A stretch of 64,000 nucleotides of DNA, from contig NZ_JALPVJ010000009.1 of assembly GCF_023544445.1 (NCBI RefSeq), forward strand, positions 310,001-374,000, written 5' to 3'. Position numbers and translations under genes: made by a program. Under the pieces are notes generated by a model. The model worked only from the letters and a program-made list of their open reading frames with translations, ran no database searches and was not told where the DNA came from. Shown here one piece after another: positions 1 to 6,881 of the stretch (within the stretch, counting starts at the first letter, position 1; every line of letters begins with the position of its first letter). This stretch comes from Actinoplanes sp. M2I2 (GTDB lineage Bacteria; Actinomycetota; Actinomycetes; Mycobacteriales; Micromonosporaceae).

Positions 1-41
1 CCTACACCGATTACCAGCGCCGGGTACGCCGATGGCTCTAG
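1..41 (+). CDS. C-terminal end of an upstream gene (partial)
   Basis: The window opens inside a reading frame that encodes YTDYQRRVRRWL and stops at TAG 39-41. The Tyr/Arg-rich tail resembles the ends of small membrane methyltransferases of the isoprenylcysteine carboxyl methyltransferase type, but twelve residues are too few to assign it. The next gene starts 21 bases downstream on the same strand, so the two may be cotranscribed. Confidence 0.45.
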   Translation, partial: YTDYQRRVRRWL

Positions 42-62
42 CGGAACGGCGCGTTCGATAGG

Positions 63-863
63 GTGATCCGAATGGATCGTGATCTTCAAGTAGCCCGTGA
101 GCTGGCCGCCGACCTGGCCGTCCGGGCCGGCCGGCTGCAGATCGAGCGGCGCGACACGCTGCGCGTGGGTGCCCCCAAGGCGCACGCCAACGACGTCGTC
201 TCCGACGTCGACATCGCCAGTGAACGCCTCATCGTCGACGCCGTCCACGAGCACTGGCCCGACGACGCCATGCAGGCCGAGGAGGGTCACGGCCGGTCCG
301 GCACGAGCGGCTGGACGTGGGTCGTCGACCCGCTCGACGGCACCCGCAACTACATCAGCCGCACCGGCCCCTGGTCGGTGTGTGTCGCGCTCTATCAGGG
401 CGACCAGGCCCGGGTGGCGGTCGTGCACGAGCCCGTGGCCGGCGAGACGTTCAGCGCCGTCGACGGTGGCGGGGCGTTCCTGAACGGGGAGCGGATCACG
501 GTGTCGGGCGGACCACCGCTGGGCGAGGCGCTGATCGGTGTCAGCTTCCAGCCCGGACCGGCGACCAAGGAGCGCGCGGGCCGGGTGATCCGGGACCTGC
601 TCCCGGTGGCGGGCGACATCCGCCGGCTGCCGGCCGCGCTCAACCTGGTCTATCAGGCGGCCGGGCGGCTGGACGGCGGCCTCGCCCTCGACACGAACCT
701 GTGGGACATCGCGGCCGGCGCCCTCGTCGCGCGGGAGGCCGGCGTGGTCCTCGGCGGCCACGGTCCGGACTTCACCACCGAGCTCACCGTCGGGGCCGCC
801 CCGGCGCTGTGGTCCGCCCTGGCCGAGCGGGTGCGCGGGACTCTCCGGCCGGACGCCGGCTAG
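63..863 (+). CDS. Inositol monophosphatase family protein
   Basis: 266 aa, the usual length for the Mg2+-dependent inositol monophosphatase/FBPase-like family, cytoplasmic enzymes that hydrolyse sugar or inositol phosphates. Visible motifs are the acidic pair E73-E74, VVDPLDGTRNY (D89 and D92 as metal ligands, the family's DPLDGT box), and NLWDIAAG (D215, the second family box). The usual GSAA ahead of the last box is LPAA here, so the substrate could differ from inositol phosphate; related actinobacterial enzymes include histidinol-phosphate phosphatases. GTG 63 is taken as the start; ATG 72 in the same frame is equally possible. It follows the upstream gene by 21 bases, then a 214-base gap with short repeats leads to the sigma factor gene. 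Confidence 0.85.
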   Translation: MIRMDRDLQVARELAADLAVRAGRLQIERRDTLRVGAPKAHANDVVSDVDIASERLIVDAVHEHWPDDAMQAEEGHGRSGTSGWTWVVDPLDGTRNYISRTGPWSVCVALYQGDQARVAVVHEPVAGETFSAVDGGGAFLNGERITVSGGPPLGEALIGVSFQPGPATKERAGRVIRDLLPVAGDIRRLPAALNLVYQAAGRLDGGLALDTNLWDIAAGALVAREAGVVLGGHGPDFTTELTVGAAPALWSALAERVRGTLRPDAG

Positions 864-937
864 CAGGTGGGCCGACGCCCGGCAAGGCGACCCGCGGACA
901 GCAGGCAACGCCCGGCCGCTAGTAGGTACGCCAACGA
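859..937 (+). repeat. Three imperfect short direct repeats
   Basis: The gap after the phosphatase gene holds related copies of one motif: GCTAGCAGGTGGGCCGACGCC (859-879, overlapping the stop codon), a shorter AGCAGGCAACGCCCGG (about 900-915) and GCTAGTAGGTACGCCAACGAC (918-938). They look like a degenerate tandem duplication. No function can be assigned. Confidence 0.4.
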
Positions 938-1077
938 CTCATAAGGAGGAACCGGTATCGGCCGAAAGTCGGCATGTCCCACCTGTTCGGGTGAGTTTGG
1001 GTCCACCTGGGTGGCGGGCACAAGAGGCGGCGATGCAGGCGGCCGAACCGGCCGTCCGTGGAGAAGGAGCCTCGTAC

Positions 1078-1878
1078 ATGACCGTCACCACCTCGACCCG
1101 CACCGCCGGCACCGGCAAGGTCGATCTGACCAGCACGGACACCGCGAGTGAACTGATCACCGCGATGGCCGCCCTGCCCGCCGGCCACCCGTCGCGGCCG
1201 GCCCTGCGCGACCGCGCGATCGAGGCCTGGCTTCCGATGGCCCGTCACCTCGCGCAGCGCTACGCCGGTCGGGGCGAACCGGCCGACGACCTGTTCCAGG
1301 TGGCCGTCGTCGGGCTGATCAAGTCGGTCGACCGGTTCGAGGCCGACCGCGGGGTCGACTTCGCCGGCTACGCCATCCCGACGATCGTCGGCGAGATCAA
1401 GCGCCACTTCCGCGACCGCACCTGGTCCATCCGGGTGCCGCGCCGCCTGCAGGAACTGCGCCTGGCCATCACCGCCGCCAACGCGACGCTGAGCCACCAG
1501 CTCGGCCGGTCCGCGACCGTCGCCGACGTCGCCACGCACCTCGGGATCACCGAGGAGGAGGTGCTCGAAGGCCTGGAGGGCGCCCGCGCCTACAACGCGA
1601 CGAGCCTCTCGACCCCGGTCAGCGCCGACGGCAACACCGAGCTCGGCGAGACCCTGGGTGGCGAGGACCGCGAGTTCGAGGTGGCCGAGTTCCGCGTCGC
1701 GCTGGCCCCGGCCCTGGCGACGCTGGACGAGCGCGAGCAGCGGATCGTCCACCTGCGCTTCTACGGCAACCTGACGCAGTCGCAGATCGCCGAGCAGGTC
1801 GGCATCTCCCAGATGCACGTCTCCCGGCTGCTCACCAAGGCCCTGGTCAAGCTGCGCGGGCAGCTCGGCGACCAGTAG
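1078..1878 (+). CDS. SigB/SigF-type RNA polymerase sigma factor
   Basis: 266 aa sigma-70 family protein of the actinobacterial SigB/SigF/SigG group, which directs RNA polymerase to stress or developmental promoters. Region 2 is clear (ADDLFQVAVVGLIKSVDRFE, then EIKRHFRDRTWSIRVPRRLQE), followed by region 3 and a region 4 helix-turn-helix (LTQSQIAEQVGISQMHVSRLL). Region 1.1 is absent, as expected. ATG 1078 is chosen because AGAAGGAG lies 8 nt upstream; an earlier in-frame start at 991 has no ribosome site. Members of this group are normally held by an anti-sigma ATPase; a gene of that kind lies convergently just downstream. Two sequences that fit the promoter class this group recognises occur in the window (2346-2370 and 30449-30473). 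Confidence 0.93.
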   Translation: MTVTTSTRTAGTGKVDLTSTDTASELITAMAALPAGHPSRPALRDRAIEAWLPMARHLAQRYAGRGEPADDLFQVAVVGLIKSVDRFEADRGVDFAGYAIPTIVGEIKRHFRDRTWSIRVPRRLQELRLAITAANATLSHQLGRSATVADVATHLGITEEEVLEGLEGARAYNATSLSTPVSADGNTELGETLGGEDREFEVAEFRVALAPALATLDEREQRIVHLRFYGNLTQSQIAEQVGISQMHVSRLLTKALVKLRGQLGDQ

Positions 1879-1887
1879 TCACCGCGA

Positions 1888-1920
1888 CCGCTCAGCCGGT
1901 GGACCTCACCGGCTGAGCGG
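1888..1920. terminator. Perfect hairpin between convergent sigma and anti-sigma genes
   Basis: A 14-bp arm CCGCTCAGCCGGTG (1888-1901) pairs perfectly with CACCGGCTGAGCGG (1907-1920) across a 5-nt loop. It starts ten bases after the sigma factor stop codon. No U-run follows, as is common in actinobacteria. It can terminate transcription from both sides. Confidence 0.75.
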
Positions 1921-1981
1921 CACGTCACCGGCTGAGCGGCACGTCACCGGCTGAGCGGCACGTCACTGGCTGAGCGGCACG
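1906..1981. repeat. Four tandem 19-bp copies of the terminator arm
   Basis: TCACCGGCTGAGCGGCACG is repeated head to tail at 1906-1924, 1925-1943, 1944-1962 and 1963-1981, the last with one change (CACT for CACC). The first copy supplies the right arm of the hairpin at 1888-1920. The last copy is coding: read on the minus strand it gives the end of the ATPase gene (DVPLSQ and stop), and each other copy would also encode VPLSR and a stop. Confidence 0.92.
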
Positions 1982-2334
1982 TCGGCCCAGACGACCTTGC
2001 CGCCGTCGAGCGGGTGCGTGCCCCATTCGCGGGTCATCGCCGCGACCAGCAACATGCCGCGTCCGCCGATGCGGCGGGGGTCCGGAGGATACTGCCGGGG
2101 CGGCTCGGGGCTGGAGTCGGCGACCTCGATCCGTACGGCGTCGTCGCGCCGGCGGACCACCAGCTCACCGCCGTCGTCGGTGTGCTGCATGACGTTCTCC
2201 ACCAGTTCGGTGATCACCAGAAGCACGTCCTCGACGAGGTCGGGGCTCTGCAGCTGGCCGAGGACCTGGCGGGCGCCGCCCCGCAGGGAGCGCAGGTCCG
2301 TGCGGTCGGTGAAAGGCAACCGCAGCGATTCCAT
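1963..2334 (-). CDS. RsbW-like anti-sigma/serine kinase ATP-binding protein
   Basis: About 123 aa single-domain GHKL ATPase of the anti-sigma regulatory factor type. The N box (ELVENVMQHT), G1 box (EVADSS) and G2 box (GGRGMLLVAAM) are present in order. In the best known members the protein sequesters a SigB/F sigma factor or phosphorylates an anti-anti-sigma protein; stand-alone copies are very numerous in actinomycetes, so the partner is inferred only from the convergent sigma gene. ATG 2334 is preferred because a SigB-type promoter sequence ends just before it; GTG 2361 in the same frame would lie upstream of that transcript. The stop codon and last residues lie in the 19-bp tandem repeat, so the C-terminus may vary between strains. 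Confidence 0.82.
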   Translation of the reverse strand: MESLRLPFTDRTDLRSLRGGARQVLGQLQSPDLVEDVLLVITELVENVMQHTDDGGELVVRRRDDAVRIEVADSSPEPPRQYPPDPRRIGGRGMLLVAAMTREWGTHPLDGGKVVWADVPLSQ

Positions 2335-2345
2335 AGCGGCTCTAT

Positions 2346-2370
2346 CTACCCTTTCTCCCACGACTTACGC
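2346..2370 (-). promoter_or_regulatory. Candidate SigB-type promoter of the anti-sigma-like gene
   Basis: On the minus strand GCGT, a 15-base spacer and GGGTAG fit the actinobacterial SigB consensus GNNT-N14-16-GGGTA. The expected transcript start lies about 5 bases before ATG 2334. This would make the gene part of the stress sigma regulon. Confidence 0.45.
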
Positions 2371-2464
2371 CCCGGCCCACCGTGGCCGGCGGCGGCGGTC
2401 GCTCGATGCGTTCGACAGCTGACCCAATGTACTGGCTCGTCGAGTGGCCCGCGCGGCTCCCCCG

Positions 2465-2827
2465 TCAGGTCACCGGCGGGTCGAGCAGCGTATAGAGGTG
2501 GGCGATCCGGCCGTTCTCGATGATCGAGATGTCCATGCCGCTGGCGACGGGCGGCTGCCCGGCCGGGCCGAGATGCCAGGCCAGCATCGCGAGGTTGCCG
2601 CTGACCCGCACCTCGCCGGCCGGGGTGAACACGAACTCGGGGGCCTGGTCGAGCAGGCGCTGGGCCTTCTCGTTGAGCGCGTCGCGGCCCACGACGACCT
2701 CGTCCGGGTCGGAGAAGGTGACGTCCTCGGCGTACAGCTCCTCGATGACGGCCGCCCGCCGGCCGGGGTCACGCTCGGCGAAGACGCCCAGCAGGTTGCG
2801 ACGGGCGAGGTCAGCGACAGTGCTCAT
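2465..2827 (-). CDS. Nuclear transport factor 2 (SnoaL-like) family protein
   Basis: 120 aa protein with the cone-shaped NTF2 fold signature: an N-terminal helix with LYAEDVTFSDPDEVVVGRDA, then strands around FVFTPAGEVRVSGNLAMLAWHL and a closing ISIIENGRIAHLYTLLD. Family members range from small isomerases and dehydratases to ligand-binding proteins; the sequence does not say which. It is a single gene, divergent from the beta-glucosidase with a 109-bp gap. The start ATG 2827 has no strong ribosome site. Confidence 0.72.
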   Translation of the reverse strand: MSTVADLARRNLLGVFAERDPGRRAAVIEELYAEDVTFSDPDEVVVGRDALNEKAQRLLDQAPEFVFTPAGEVRVSGNLAMLAWHLGPAGQPPVASGMDISIIENGRIAHLYTLLDPPVT

Positions 2828-2924
2828 CGGGCTAGAAGATCACGGATCAACCGGCGGCGTCCAGACGTTGCCGTTCGACCACACCGGCCGCGGGCGGTGG
2901 TGCCCGAGGCTCGGGCGCCGGCAT

Positions 2925-2930
2925 TAGCCT
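2925..2930 (+). promoter_or_regulatory. Candidate -10 box, leaderless beta-glucosidase gene
   Basis: TAGCCT lies 6 nt before ATG 2937 and no Shine-Dalgarno sequence precedes that start. This is the layout of leaderless actinobacterial transcripts. No convincing -35 box is seen. Confidence 0.35.
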
Positions 2931-2936
2931 CGGGGC

Positions 2937-4250
2937 ATGGTGGACCCGCTGCCCCGCTTCCCGGACGGCTTTCTCGTCGGCTGCTCCACGGCCTCCTACC
3001 AGATCGAGGGGGCGGTGCACGAGGACGGGCGTGGGACCTCCATCTGGGACACCTTCTCGCACACCGCCGGCCGGACGCTGAACGGCGACACCGGCGACGT
3101 GGCCTGCGACCACTACCACCGTTCGGCCGAGGACCTCGACCTGCTGAGCGGGCTCGGGGCCGGGGCCTACCGGTTCTCCATCGCCTGGCCGCGGGTGCAG
3201 CCGACCGGGTCCGGCGGGCCGAACACGGCGGGCCTCGACTTCTACGACCGGCTGGTCGACGGGCTGCTGGCAAGGGGCATCGTTCCCGTGCCGACGCTGT
3301 TCCACTGGGACCTGCCGCAGGCGCTGGAGGACCGGGGTGGCTGGCTGTCCCGCGACACGGCCGCGTATTTCGCCGATTACACCTCGCACGTGGTGACCCG
3401 GCTCGGCGATCGCGTACGCCGGTGGATCACGCTCAACGAGCCGGTCGTCCACATGGCGCAGGGGTACGCGTACGGGACGCACGCCCCGGGCCGCGCCCTG
3501 CTGCTCGACGCGCTGCCGGTCGCGCACCACCAGCTGCTGGCGCACGGGCTGGCCACCCGGGCTCTCCGGGCCGCGGGCGCCGCCGAAGTGATGATCACCA
3601 ACAACTGCACGCCGGTCCGGCCGGTCGGCGAGGACGCGGGCGACGTCACCGCCGCGGCCGTCTACGACGCCTTCCACAACCGGCTGTTCAACGATCCGGT
3701 GCTGCTCGGCTCGTATCCCGATCTCCTCACCGGCGCCCTGGGCGACGTGGTGCGCGAGGGTGACCTCGACATCATCCGCACGCCGCTCGACGCGCTGGGC
3801 ATCAACTACTACAACCCCACCGCCGTCGGAGCCCCGTCCGGGGAGTCGCCGCTGCCCTTCGAGCTGCGGCCGATCGAGGGCTACCCGACCACCGCGTTCG
3901 GCTGGCCGGTCGTGCCGGCCGGGCTCACCGACCTGCTCACCGGGTCGCGGGAGATCTACGGCGACGCGCTGCCCCCGGTCTACGTCACCGAGAACGGCTG
4001 CTCGACCGATCCCGGCCTGCACGACCAGTTCCGCATCGACTACCTCGACGCCCACCTGCGAGCGGTGCACGACGCCATCGCCGCCGGCGTCGACGTGCGC
4101 GGCTACTTCGTGTGGTCGCTGCTCGACAACTTCGAGTGGGCCGAGGGTTACAGCCAGCGCTTCGGGCTGGTCCACGTCGACTTCGAGACCCTGACCCGTA
4201 CGCCGAGGGACTCCTACCACTGGCTACGGGCCGCCCTGACCGGCTCCTGA
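2937..4250 (+). CDS. Glycoside hydrolase family 1 beta-glucosidase
   Basis: 437 aa cytoplasmic (beta/alpha)8 retaining glycosidase of family GH1, hydrolysing beta-glucosides, cellobiose or related beta-glycosides. The N-terminal signature (FPDGFLVGCSTASYQIEG) is followed by the acid/base in TLNEPV (E168) and the nucleophile in VYVTENG (E351). WSLLDNFEWAEGY near the end matches the aglycone/glucose binding loop. There is no signal peptide, so the substrate must be imported; no sugar transporter or LacI regulator is adjacent. The gene stands alone, 76 bases upstream of the two-component system. Confidence 0.94.
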   Translation: MVDPLPRFPDGFLVGCSTASYQIEGAVHEDGRGTSIWDTFSHTAGRTLNGDTGDVACDHYHRSAEDLDLLSGLGAGAYRFSIAWPRVQPTGSGGPNTAGLDFYDRLVDGLLARGIVPVPTLFHWDLPQALEDRGGWLSRDTAAYFADYTSHVVTRLGDRVRRWITLNEPVVHMAQGYAYGTHAPGRALLLDALPVAHHQLLAHGLATRALRAAGAAEVMITNNCTPVRPVGEDAGDVTAAAVYDAFHNRLFNDPVLLGSYPDLLTGALGDVVREGDLDIIRTPLDALGINYYNPTAVGAPSGESPLPFELRPIEGYPTTAFGWPVVPAGLTDLLTGSREIYGDALPPVYVTENGCSTDPGLHDQFRIDYLDAHLRAVHDAIAAGVDVRGYFVWSLLDNFEWAEGYSQRFGLVHVDFETLTRTPRDSYHWLRAALTGS

Positions 4251-4259
4251 CCCGCGCTC

Positions 4260-4275
4260 GTCAGAATCCTGTCAG
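4260..4275 (+). promoter_or_regulatory. Direct repeat GTCAG-N6-GTCAG, candidate response regulator site
   Basis: Two GTCAG pentamers (4260-4264 and 4271-4275) sit one helical turn apart, 39-54 bp before a TATCAT -10 box (4314-4319). OmpR-family regulators commonly bind direct repeats with 10-11 bp spacing, so autoregulation by the downstream gene is plausible. Confidence 0.4.
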
Positions 4276-4313
4276 GTATCGCGGCGTCGGGGTCCGCCCT
4301 TTCCCGGCCGTCC

Positions 4314-4319
4314 TATCAT
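4314..4319 (+). promoter_or_regulatory. Candidate -10 box of the two-component operon
   Basis: TATCAT ends 7 nt before ATG 4327, giving a leaderless transcript. The -35 position (GGTCCG) is poor, which would fit a promoter needing an activator. Confidence 0.45.
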
Positions 4320-4326
4320 CGCCGCC

Positions 4327-5040
4327 ATGTGCGCGAAGGTCCTGGTGGCCGAGGACGACCCCCGGCAGGCCGAGGTGGTGCGGCGCTACCTGGTGGCCGA
4401 GGGGCACGAGACGCTCGTGGTCCACGACGGCCGGGCCGCGCTCGACGAGGCCCGGCGGTGGCAGCCGGGTCTGCTCGTGCTCGACGTGATGATGCCGCGC
4501 CTGGACGGGTTGCGCGTGTGCCGCACCTTGCGCGAGGAGTCGGACGTGCTGGTCCTGATGCTGACCGCCCGGGCCGCCGAGGACGACCTGCTGCTCGGTC
4601 TCGAGCTCGGCGCGGACGACTACCTGACCAAGCCGTACAGCCCGCGCGAGCTGATGGCCCGGGTCCGGACGCTGCTGCGGCGCTCCTCCCGGCCGGCCCC
4701 GTCGCCGGCCGGTACGCGGGAACGGCGGATCGGCCGGGTCACCGTCGACCCGGCCCGGCACCGCGTGAGCGTCGAGGACGCCGAGGTCGAGTGCACCCGC
4801 GGCGAGTTCGCGATCCTCGCCGCCATGGCCGGCCAGCCGGACCGGGTGTTCACCCGGGCCCAGCTGCTGCACCACACCCGTGGCATCGACCGCAGCTCCA
4901 CCGAGCGCACCATCGACATGCACGTGCTCAACCTGCGCCGCAAGATCGAGACCGATCCGCAGCGGCCGGTCCAGCTGCTCACCGTCTACGGGGTCGGCTA
5001 CAAGCTGTCCGCCGGCCCGCCGACCGGCGACGCGTCGTGA
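4327..5040 (+). CDS. OmpR-family response regulator
   Basis: 237 aa. An N-terminal receiver domain carries D10/D11 (VAEDDPR), the phosphoacceptor D53 (LVLDVMMPRLDG), T80 and K102 (YLTKPYSP). A C-terminal winged-helix domain follows (CTRGEFAILAAMAGQPDRVFTR, then TERTIDMHVLNLRRKIE, ending VYGVGYKL). It should be phosphorylated by the sensor kinase whose GTG start overlaps its stop (GTGA, 5037-5040), which couples their translation. Target genes are not evident; the neighbours are a beta-glucosidase and ACC deaminase. ATG 4327 has no Shine-Dalgarno sequence and probably starts a leaderless mRNA. Confidence 0.94.
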   Translation: MCAKVLVAEDDPRQAEVVRRYLVAEGHETLVVHDGRAALDEARRWQPGLLVLDVMMPRLDGLRVCRTLREESDVLVLMLTARAAEDDLLLGLELGADDYLTKPYSPRELMARVRTLLRRSSRPAPSPAGTRERRIGRVTVDPARHRVSVEDAEVECTRGEFAILAAMAGQPDRVFTRAQLLHHTRGIDRSSTERTIDMHVLNLRRKIETDPQRPVQLLTVYGVGYKLSAGPPTGDAS

Positions 5041-6881
5041 GCACCCGGGTGCCGTTGCGGCACAGCCTGGTGACCCGGCTGCTGGTGACCTCGGTGCTGA
5101 TCGCCGTGGCCGCGATCGCCGCGACCGCGTGGCTGGCCACCCGGACCGCCACCCGGGCGATCACCCAGGAGCAGGGCCGCTCCCTCACCGAGGAGAAGGG
5201 CGTCTACGACCTGCTCGTGGGCTATGCGGCCACGCACGCCGACTGGAAGGGCGCCGCGCCCCTGATCGACAAGCGGGCGGCCGAGCTGGGCCGCCGCATC
5301 ACCCTGACGACCGAGGACCGCGCGCTGATCGCCGACTCGGGCACGGGCCCGTCGCTGCGGACCGCCCGGCCGTCCGCCCGGATCGACCCGCTCGACCTGG
5401 ACCTCGGCCTGACCGGCGGCGACCAGCGCATCGACCCCCGGGCCGCCGGGCCGTTCCGGGTGACGCCGGCCGAACGCCCGATGCTGCGCAAGATGGCGAC
5501 CGCGGAGCTGTCGTGCCTGCGCCGCAACAGCGTCGGCGGAAAGGTCGAGCAGCTGCCGAACGGCCGCCCGACGGTCACCCTGACCACCGCCGACCCCGAC
5601 GGCATCGCGCCCCGCTGCGGGGCGGACCTCCGATCGGCGACGACGCCCGGTGAGCGCAAGGCGCTGGACCGGCTGGGCCGGTCGGCGGCCCGCTGCCTGA
5701 ACATGCCGGCGACCTTCACCGTGCAGGTCGGCCCCGGCTTCGAGACCACGCTGGCCAAGTCCAGGAGCGACAGCGCGCGGGTCGGCGACGAGGTCGTGCC
5801 GATGCTGGCGCTCTTCGAGCCCACCAACGCGGCCGGCGCCGCGCGTGTCCGCGGCTGCGTCGAGAAGTCGCGGCGGGCCATGCTCCGGCCGCACGTGCCC
5901 CCGCCCGCCCTGCTGTTCGTGACCGACCCCGGCACCGGGGCCGACCGGACCCGCTTCACCCTGTCCCCGGCGAACACGACCCGGATCGTGGCCACCACCG
6001 GGGCGGTGCTGCTGGTCACCATCGTCGTCACCGTGCTGGTGGGGCGCCGGCTGGTCCGCCCGCTGCGGGCGCTGACCGAGGCGGCCGACCGGCACACGCC
6101 GGCGCCCGTGTCCGGCCACGACGAGATCGGCCGCCTGGCCCGGGCCCTCAACGACTCGGCCGAACGCCGCGACCGGGCCGAGACCCAGCGGCGCGCGATG
6201 GTCAGCGACGTGGCCCACGAGCTGCGCACCCCGCTGACCAACATCCGCAGCTGGCTCGAGGCGGCCCAGGACGACCTGGCGCCGACCGACGCTCAACTGC
6301 TCTCCCTCCTGCACGAGGAGGCGATGCTGCTGCAGCACGTCATCGACGACCTGAGCGACCTGGCCGCGGCCGACGCCGGCACGCTGCGGGTGCATCCGGC
6401 GCCGACCCCGGTGGCCGACGTGCTGACCCAGGTGGCCGACGGTCACCGGGCGGCCGCGGACACCGCCGGGGTGCGGCTGCGGACCGGGATCGAGGGCGAT
6501 CCGGTGGTCACCGCCGACCCCGTACGCCTGCGTCAGCTCGTCGGCAACCTGGTGTCCAACGCGATCCGCCACACCCCGCCCGGCGGCACGGTGACGGTCG
6601 AGGCCCACGACACCACCGTCACCGTGCGCGACACCGGGATCGGCATCGCGCCGGAGAACCTGCCCAAGGTCTTCGACCGTTTCTGGCGCGCCGACGAGTC
6701 GCGCAGCCGGGCCACCGGCGGCAGCGGGCTCGGCCTGCCCATCGCCCGCAAGCTGGCCGAGGCCCATGGCGGCACCCTCACGGTCGAGAGCACCCCGGGC
6801 GAGGGCGCCACCTTCACGCTCCGTCTGCCGGCGAGCCTGGACGCACTCGGGCCGTCCGCTCAGGAGAACAGCGCGCTGTAG
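5037..6881 (+). CDS. Membrane sensor histidine kinase
   Basis: 614 aa partner of the preceding response regulator. TM1 (about 11-33) and TM2 (about 317-338) flank a large external sensor region with four cysteines (C160, C194, C220, C274) that could form two disulfides. A HAMP segment (about 337-385) leads to the HisKA box VAHELRTPLT (H394), then the ATPase with N box (LVGNLVSNAIRHTPPGG), G1 (VRDTGIGIAPENL), F box (VFDRFWR) and G2 (GSGLGLPIARKLAEAHGG). The external region matches no sensor fold I recognise, so the signal is unknown. The gene overlaps the 3' end of the convergent ACC deaminase gene by 22 bases. Confidence 0.93.
   Translation: MSTRVPLRHSLVTRLLVTSVLIAVAAIAATAWLATRTATRAITQEQGRSLTEEKGVYDLLVGYAATHADWKGAAPLIDKRAAELGRRITLTTEDRALIADSGTGPSLRTARPSARIDPLDLDLGLTGGDQRIDPRAAGPFRVTPAERPMLRKMATAELSCLRRNSVGGKVEQLPNGRPTVTLTTADPDGIAPRCGADLRSATTPGERKALDRLGRSAARCLNMPATFTVQVGPGFETTLAKSRSDSARVGDEVVPMLALFEPTNAAGAARVRGCVEKSRRAMLRPHVPPPALLFVTDPGTGADRTRFTLSPANTTRIVATTGAVLLVTIVVTVLVGRRLVRPLRALTEAADRHTPAPVSGHDEIGRLARALNDSAERRDRAETQRRAMVSDVAHELRTPLTNIRSWLEAAQDDLAPTDAQLLSLLHEEAMLLQHVIDDLSDLAAADAGTLRVHPAPTPVADVLTQVADGHRAAADTAGVRLRTGIEGDPVVTADPVRLRQLVGNLVSNAIRHTPPGGTVTVEAHDTTVTVRDTGIGIAPENLPKVFDRFWRADESRSRATGGSGLGLPIARKLAEAHGGTLTVESTPGEGATFTLRLPASLDALGPSAQENSAL

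Noticed and set aside
943..958. AAGGAGG at 943-949 as ribosome site of a gene before the sigma factor
   Set aside because: No start codon at a proper distance opens a frame of any length; the sigma factor has its own site at 1062-1069.
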